Assembly: GCA_026874595.1 (NCBI GenBank)
Contig: CM049317.1
Location: 70,639,618-70,703,617 of the forward strand
Length of the DNA: 64,000 nucleotides
Direction of reading: 5' to 3'
Source of the DNA: Sipunculus nudus
Lineage: Eukaryota; Annelida; Sipuncula; Golfingiida; Sipunculidae
A program made the translations under genes and the position numbers. The notes beneath the pieces are model-generated. The model was given only the letters and a program-made list of their open reading frames with translations. It was not told the origin of the DNA and made no database searches. Shown here piece after piece: positions 56,958 through 64,000 of the stretch (position 1 is its first letter; every line of letters starts with the position of its first letter).

Positions 56958-58161
56958 TTTGAAGATTGAGTTTTTCCAAGCTTACCATGAAAACAAGCAT
57001 TTAAGGCTCATATTCAACATCATGAAAAGACTCTTGGATATGTCTATGAATTTATTTATCTTCGATATTTTATGAATTTCCGGTAGGTAAAATTTGAATT
57101 GGGATATAAATTTATAAAACATAAACAATAATCAGAATTTATATTTTCGAGTAAAATGTTCAAAACATTAAGCGCGTGTAATTACTGAGAAAAGTCGGGT
57201 TAAAAATGAGTGCATTTAAGCTATATACCTAATTGTTTCAGTAAAACAGTAAAATTTTTCTATAATTTTCCATAGAATGACAACCAATGACATGTGTTAT
57301 GTAGAATATGTTCAACGAAAACGCACCTTACTTCCGTTATTTTATTGCACTGGTTTAAGATGCAAGGTTTCACGTATGACAGCAACGAAACACTTAGACC
57401 CACGCCGATTCGCACTGCGTAAAATTTTGGCACACCCAAGGAACGAGAGGCGTGTTCCAGCTGACTCGTGGCTATTTACCCTGCTTGATTAGTTATCAGG
57501 TGCAAAAGTGATATCTATCAACAGAAGCACTGACCCCACGTACCGAGCTCAACCCTATCTCTAGCCAGAGGACCACTACACGTGCGTTAGCTTGCTATTT
57601 TATTCCTCGTTTCTTCTCTTGCAACATATAGACATGTACATGAAAACAAACGGACAGTATGCTTCGTTTGTAAATAAATTTATTATAACTTTTCATATAG
57701 AGTAATGTTTGTTTTAATTGCAAGACATTTGGTCAAACATGAAATACAGAATAATTAAGAACAATGTGTTTAACAAGGAGACCAGATGTTGACCGGTCCT
57801 AGAAGCATTATCATACAGTTTGTCTAAACCCATATGTACATTACTGATACGCCAATAATAACTGTTAAGTTACCCGAACAGTATAATCACTATACAGTGT
57901 CGTCAGTATACAGTTACACTGTACACCCGATTACAATTTTAGTTAAAGTTCTTTGGCGGTATTTGGCGAATCATGCAAATTCCATAATTAATAATTCCAT
58001 AATTCATAATTACGTTAAGGTTGAAAAATACCGTTCAAATTGTCAGGATATTGGGTCATCTTCATTGCCTTATAATTAATCAGCTAGGTCAGGATTCTGT
58101 AACACCTTTACTTATATTCATAGAGGTTGTATTGGGAAAGGTCGAACCACCAGTGATATTG
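56958..58161. other. Non-coding stretch; one unassigned small frame
   Basis: An ATG at 57277, directly after a pyrimidine tract and AG, opens 71 codons (MTTNDMCYVEYVQRKRTLLP ...). Not recognised, and its CpG-richer sequence may be an old transposon. No promoter is evident before the gene copy at 58162. Confidence 0.3.
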
Positions 58162-58906
58162 ATCAAGGCGATTATTCTAATACTTTTGGCTATGCCAATG
58201 CCAATATGGTGTGATAATACCAAGGAAAAGGTTGGACATTCAACTGGTAAACATTTTTAATAAATTGGATATGTAAGACAAGCCGTGATTGGTTCAATCA
58301 TACAATATGATAATGTTTTATATTTAATATTTATGTTCAATTTTGTTCCATCATAATTTCACGGGCAGAAGGAAGACGTGCATACTTCAGAAATGATGAA
58401 AAAGAAGGCATTACAGATATTGTACGGGGCATAGTTCACATTGAAGTTTACAGAGATCTTGCTGTGAAGATATTTAATTATACAGAAACAGGCAATGGCG
58501 TCATCATGCAGCAGGGCAAGTAAGAAAAAAAACCTGACTCATTCATTCTTTTATCTCAGTTTTTTCAATGTCAGTTGTGAACAGGCAAAATATTTTGTTT
58601 TTTCTTATTTCTCTCTTTCCCTTCTAGTATTAAGGGAAAAAAAGTAACGTACGCTGCACACTTAAGAATGGGGACATAATGTACAAAACGAACATCTCAA
58701 AGAAGAGTTTTCAAATCACAAATATGTTTCCTCAATCTTCTTAAACATATCGACTTTGCTCAAAGGTATGGTAAGATTGACTGAACCAGAAAAGTTAAGT
58801 TATATAACATTTTGTCATGTTTCGCTTTAGCGACATATGTATCTGGGTGAGCTACCAATCAGATAGACGCTGGAAAGTGGCATATGACTTGTGGAGTAAC
58901 TCCTAA
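58162..58906 (+). pseudogene. NTF2-like secreted protein copy lacking exon 2 and start codon
   Basis: Exon 1 homologue: open to 58246, ILILLAMPMPIWC core, then NTKEKVGHST and a phase-1 donor GTAAAC. At the place of the paired ATG-ATG of the 19224 copy it reads ATA-TTG. Only 122 bp follow before exon 3 (58369-58519; EGRRAYFRNDEKEGITDI, HIEVYRDLAVKIFNYTETG, MQQGK; donor GTAAGA), so exon 2 is absent. Exon 4 (58831-58906; acceptor ttcgctttag) reads DICIWVSYQSDRRWKVAYDL then WSNS and TAA, the best match in the window to the D-x-W-N-S ending. Exons 3 and 4 have no lesions and phases 1 and 2 fit. Exon 1 could splice to exon 3 in frame, but no ATG is found in that frame upstream. Either exons 1-2 are lost by deletion or a start lies on an unseen exon. 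Confidence 0.65.
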
Positions 58907-58937
58907 ATCTTGTGGGGGCACCGTTAACGATTTGAGT

Positions 58938-60309
58938 TAAGCACCAAACGATTAAGTCCAATCAGTTCAAAAGTGCAACTTCAATGTATACTTAAACTGT
59001 TATCCAATTTACATTTCAAGGGATACATGGTTCTGTTTTCTGTCATTTTATTTAAGAACTGAAATAAAATCAGTCTAAAAAAACTCTTGCAACTCATTTA
59101 ACATCCTGTTTTACGTCCTTCTTGTTACGAACAACACGTTTATCTGTAAATGCAATCAGCTGGTACGGCCGAGGTTAAAACTGTGTTGTTTGTTCCTAAC
59201 GTTCTCCTTCTGTTAAATTTTCCTGGATTAAGAATGTTATCCATATAAAATTTAATCAGTAAACCCTTATATGATTCCTGAGCTATCCTGAAGGTTTCAC
59301 TAAAATCCGTTGATATTTTTTTTTGAGTAATGTTGCTAATTGACAAACAAACATATCAATGTCCGCAAAAACATAACTCCCACCGCTTGGGGGAGGTTAT
59401 AAACAGGTAAAGTAAAATATATTTGCGGACTAAAGCCCGCATACCTGTTGCGACGCGACTCAACTTAGCTCAAGTTGGCTCGACTAAACAGGTTTTCTCA
59501 AGTTTTCAACAGACTCAGGACAGCGTGGTGCATCCACATATAACAACAGAACTTGATACCCACTACTACTAGTTTTCAGGACATTCAAAAATAATGTGAC
59601 CACGTAATGTTAAAATTTATGTAGATTTACTTTTACTATGAATTTTCCGTTCACTCATTTTATGTATGGGCTATTATAATATATTTTATACCTTGCAGTA
59701 TCAAATGTCATGCACATATTCCATGACATTTCTTTTTCATTTTCTGCCTCGTTACAAACAAGATGCTATCAAATTATTGATTATTTTATGGAAAGATAAT
59801 GTTTATATAACAATTCAATGAATATGATAATAACTGTATGGAAAATATAAAGATTCTATTGAAACGTGCGTTTGAAAGGTGTCTCTCGTCCAGTTAACAG
59901 GTGACGTAAAGTGGAATATCATAGTCTATGGTAATACAGCGTACTGCAATAAACTTATATCTCCTGCTTGCAAAAGTCGCGTTAAAGGGCCAATCTCTCG
60001 TGGGGGTTGGGAGTAGGGGGCTTAAGTCAGTTAAAGAACCGGGGCCTATAAAAACAACAAAAAACAATCATGGCCTCCATGTAGTACGTTGTACTGAAAC
60101 CTTTAGGGAATGGCACGTACACATGAAGTGACGTCATTGTCCTATACGACGTCAGGACTCGCACTTCGCATATGGTAAAACGTCCGTCTATAAGTCCCTG
60201 TGTAAACAAATATGCTATAAACACCCCTATTTTAATGCCTACATTACCTCCAAAATAATCAATTGTTCCTTCTAACGTTGTCGAGCTATCCTGAAAATTT
60301 CACCAAACT
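58938..60309. repeat. Second copy of the 30.2-32.5 kb repeat
   Basis: 58940-59425 matches 30256-30790; 59436-59520 is the left end of the Harbinger-like MITE without its right end; 59620-60309 matches 31900-32600. The match ends at 60309 (accaaactccg), where satellite-related DNA begins. Confidence 0.65.
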
Positions 60310-61019
60310 CCGAAACGAAAGTGTTATCCCAGCTAACACATAACGTTTCCGCAACTTTCATGATAAAGTTGACAGAAAGTTATGCTACAACATTACAGTG
60401 TCACAACGTTGTAGCAACATGAACAGGCTGCAAAAGGGAAGCGGCGGATGGTGTATAGACGTTATGGGAAAAACGTTTAGTATTTTACCTTACAGAAACA
60501 TTTTCCCAATGTCGTATGGAAATATAAATATCACGTGAAAGTTTTCTTTAATTTCAGTTTAGAATAATATATATCGTCATATTTTTCCTATTCAAATATT
60601 ATATAATGTTATTTAATGTAATAATTTGCCCTTCGTCAAGTTTCACTAAAATGTTTTCACAACATCCAGGCAACGTTTGGTGAGCAATGCTTAATGGTTG
60701 TCAGATGGTTTTGAAAGACACTTTATTTTTATAGGTGGGGAAAACGTTGTACAAACTTATTTAAAAAATTTATATTCACTGGCAATTTAAACACGTAAAT
60801 TATGCGTTGTGAATATTTCAATCAGCTTATATTTATCTTTATTTTCGTTTATTCCCGTAGTAAAAAAAACTAGCTATTAATTCTCTTGCGAATCAATGAT
60901 TACCGAATTACGGTGAAGAGTTATGATTTAAGAGGGGTATATTCAGTTGGAAAAGCAACCGATACCAAGTATAAAAAAAATATCAGATCCAATGTAACCT
61001 TGAGGTTTCTTTCAAATAC
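60310..61019. repeat. AACGTT-rich repeat leading into the satellite
   Basis: Begins ttatcccagctaacacataacg and has many AACGTT/AACATT words (gtcacaacgttgtagcaac). It shares words with the satellite but no full monomer. Possibly the parent element of the array. Confidence 0.5.
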
Positions 61020-64000
61020 AATTTGAGCGTGCCTTTTCTTTGACCTTATGCTAACAGTTTCTGGACGTTTTCCGAACGTTTTGTCGAATGTTATAAAATA
61101 TTTGGATAACGTTTCCCTAACGAACGTTATTTGACTATTGTTCGAATGTTGTTCAATATTACTATATAACCTTTTTTTTAACGCCAGGCAAACATTGCCC
61201 CAATGTTAATATATCCGTATATACATTTCATGAAAATAAATGTATTCTTTTGTTAGCAATGTATCTAAAACTTATTTGAAAATAGATAAGATCACAGTTA
61301 CTCTGAGGTTTTCCTTGAAATTGTGCGTATTTATATTTTTCCATACGCTAATATTTTCCGAACGTTTTTCGAACATTAATCAGATGTTATTTAATATTGG
61401 GGAAATATTTGTATCGGACGCCAGGACAACATTGCTCCAATGTTATTTTGTCCATATATACATCTCTTGAAAATAAACGTATTCCTTATTTGCGAATGTA
61501 TTTGATACTTTTTGAAAACAAAAGTAAAATCGAGAGTTACCTTGTCGTAGTCTGTATTTACTTTGACCCATACTAACCTTTTCCAAACGTTATCTGACTA
61601 TTGTTCGAATGTTACTCAATATTACTATAAAACATTTGTCTAACGTCAAGCAAACATCGCCCTAACGTATGTTTTCCATATTTATATTTCTCGAAAATAA
61701 ATGTATTAACGGGTTTTTAATGTATTTAATACTTCATGAAAATAAAACATGAAATCCAAAATGTATCTTGAATTTCTTTTAAATGCAAATATAGTGTATT
61801 TTTACTTTGACTTTTGCTAACCTTTTCCGAACGTTATCCGACTATTGTTCGACTGTTATTCAACATTACTATATAACCTTTTTTTCTAACGCCAGGCAAA
61901 CATTGCTCTAATGTTATTATATCCATTTATACATTTCATGAAAATAAATTTATTCTTTTGTTAGGAATGTATCTAAAACTTATTAGAAAATAGATAAGAT
62001 CACAGTTACTCTGAGGTTTTCCTTGAAATTGTGCGTATTTATATTTTTCCATACGCTAATATTTTCCGAACGTTTTTCGAACATTAATCAGATGTTATTT
62101 AATATTGGGGAAATATTTGTATCGGACGCCAGGACAACATTGCTCCAATGTTATTTTGTCCATATATACATCTCTTGAAAATAAACGTATTCTTTATTTG
62201 CGAATGTATTTGATACTTTATGAAAACAAAAGTAAAATCCAGAGTTACCTTGTCGTAGTCTGTATTTACTTTGACCCATACTAACCTTTTCCAAACGTTA
62301 TCTGGCTATTGTTCGAATGTTACTCAATATTACTATAAAACATTTGTCTAACGTCAAGCAAACATCGCCCTAACGTATGTTTTCCATATTTATAGTTCTC
62401 GAAAATAAATGTTTTCACTGGTTTTTAATGTATTTAATACTTCATCAAAATAAAACATGAAATCCAAAATTTATCTTGTAATTTCTTTAACATGCAAATT
62501 CAGTCTATTTTTACTTCGACCTTTGCTAACATTTTCCGAACGTTATCCGACTATTGTTCGAATGTTATTAAATATATAACTATATAACACTTTTACCAAC
62601 GCCAGGCAAACATTGCTCTAATGTTAATTTGTCCATATTAATATTTCTCGAAAATAAATGGATTCAATGGTTTGCAATGTATTGGATACTTCATAAAAAC
62701 AAAAATGAAATCCAATTATTGTCTTGTCATTTCTTTTAAATGCAAATTCAGTGTATTTTTACTTTGAACTTTGCTAACTTTTTCCGAACGTTGTCTGATT
62801 ATTGTTCGAATGTTATTTAATATTACTATTTAACATTTTTTTCTAACGCCAGACAAACATTGCTCTAATGTTAATATATATCCATATATACATTTCATGA
62901 AAATAATGTATTCTTTTGTTATGAAAGTATTAGAACAAAGATAAGATCGAATTTATTCTGAGGTTTCTTTGAAATTGAGCGTATTTATTTTTTTCCATCG
63001 GCTTATATTTTCCTAATGTTTCCCGAACATCAATCAGATGTTATTTATTGTTGGAATAATATTTTTATCTGACACCAGGAGAACATAGCTCCAATGTTAT
63101 TTTGTCCACATATATATCTCTCTTGAAAATAAATGTAATCTTTATTTGCGAATGTTTTTGATACTTTATGAAAACAAAAGTAAAATCCAGAGTTACCTTG
63201 TCGTAGACTGTATTTACTTTGACCCATACTAACCTTTTCCAAACGTTATCTGAGTATTGTTTGAATGTTACTCAATATTACTATATAACATCTTCTAACG
63301 TCAAGCAAACATTGCCTTAACGTATGTTTTCCATATTTATATTTCTGGAAAATAAATGTATTCACTGGTTTGGAATGTATTGGATACTTCATAAAAACAA
63401 AAATTGAAATCCAAAACTTATCTTGTCATTTCTTTTAAATGCTTATTCCGTGTATTTTTAACCTTTTCCGAACGTTATCCGTTTATTGTTCGAATGTTAT
63501 TTAATAATACTATGTAACATTGTTTTCTAACGCCAGGCAAACATTGCTCTAATGTTACTTTGTCCATATATACATTTTATGAAAATAAATTTATTCTTCT
63601 ATTAGATATGTATCTAAAACTTAAAGGATAAGGTCCATATTAACCTTGATTTTTTTTTAATTCAATTGAGCGTATTTATATATATTCCATATATGCATGC
63701 TAACACGTTCTTTATGTTTTTCGAGCATTAATCAAATTTCATTTAATGTTGGTTTCTTATTTTTCTAACGTCAAAGCAAACATTGCAATTATTTAAATTT
63801 TCCCAGATATAAATTGCTTGAAAATAAATGTTTTCATTAAAGTGGACTATGTATCTGATACTTTATATGAAAACAAAAATGAAACCCCAAGTTACCTTGT
63901 CCTTTCTTAAATGCAAACTGAGTGTATCATTATGGTCTGTATAAGGATAAATTATTTAACCGAAAACGTATATCCGACACTTCATATGAAAAGTATAAAA
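61020..64000. repeat. Satellite array with higher-order structure
   Basis: The anchor 'ACG(C/T)CA(A/G)GCAAACATTGC' and variants occur at 61181, 61418, 61643, 61889, 62126, 62351, 62599, 62846, 63072, 63298, 63530 and 63768, spacing 225-248 bp. Three monomer types repeat as a 708-bp block: 61181-61888 and 61889-62598 are about 97-98 percent identical in long stretches. Each monomer carries ttttccgaacgttatccgac, gttcgaatgttat and gaaaataaatgtattc-like words. It continues beyond the window. No coding content. Confidence 0.92.

Noticed and set aside
61240-61470. 76-codon frame within the satellite
   Set aside because: Satellite monomer sequence; frames are incidental and not kept between monomers.

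Overview
The window looks like intergenic and intronic sequence from a large, AT-rich, repeat-dense animal genome, not from a bacterium or virus. Signs of this are multi-exon genes with GT-AG introns, tRNA-derived SINEs, several LINE classes, LTR retrotransposons, DNA transposons with terminal inverted repeats, long (AT)n and (AC)n tracts and a satellite array. The combination (a GMR1-type Ty3/gypsy element with integrase before reverse transcriptase, L1/Tx1-like and CR1/L2-like LINEs, a possible YqaJ-bearing transposon, and small secreted NTF2-fold proteins) fits a marine invertebrate, perhaps a mollusc or another lophotrochozoan. That placement is inference.

Host genes. From about 9.3 to 28.5 kb on the plus strand there is an array of at least seven copies, mostly decayed, of one small four-exon gene, with a further copy at 58.2-58.9 kb. 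Exon 1 encodes a signal peptide. Exons 2-4 encode a DUF4440/SnoaL-like (NTF2-fold) domain that ends in a tryptophan-rich 'QWKVEYDLW' type motif. Intron phases are 1, 1 and 2. The best copy is at 26409-27283: exons 1-3 are clean but no convincing exon 4 was found. The copy at 58162-58906 has clean exons 3 and 4, lacks exon 2 and has lost its start ATG. The other copies carry stops, lost splice sites or frameshifts.

Mobile elements by region. 3.2-4.7 kb: Harbinger-like element with TTA target duplications. 6.5, 8.2, 10.2 and 28.6 kb: tRNA-derived SINEs. 23.3-24.0 kb: probable solo LTR. 24.9-25.9 kb: pogo/Tigger-like non-autonomous element with TA duplications. 30.8-31.5 kb: Harbinger-like MITE with TAA duplications. 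33.7-34.6 kb: 3' end of a CR1/L2-like LINE. 35.3-37.6 kb and 48.7-55.0 kb: fragments of an L1/Tx1-like LINE, all on the minus strand.

A nested structure fills 37.6-48.7 kb. An L1-like LINE is split by a DNA transposon (12-bp inverted repeats, AT duplication). That transposon contains an 8.4-kb insert, which in turn carries a nearly complete GMR1-type LTR retrotransposon (39907-46752, minus strand) with almost identical 1151-bp LTRs. Part of this structure, without the 8.4-kb insert, is repeated in a segmental duplication (48.0-52.0 versus 52.5-57.0 kb). The right end (about 61.0-64.0 kb) is a satellite of 225-248-bp monomers with a 708-bp higher-order period, and it runs off the window.

No tRNA or rRNA gene, CRISPR array, operon or other prokaryotic feature was seen.
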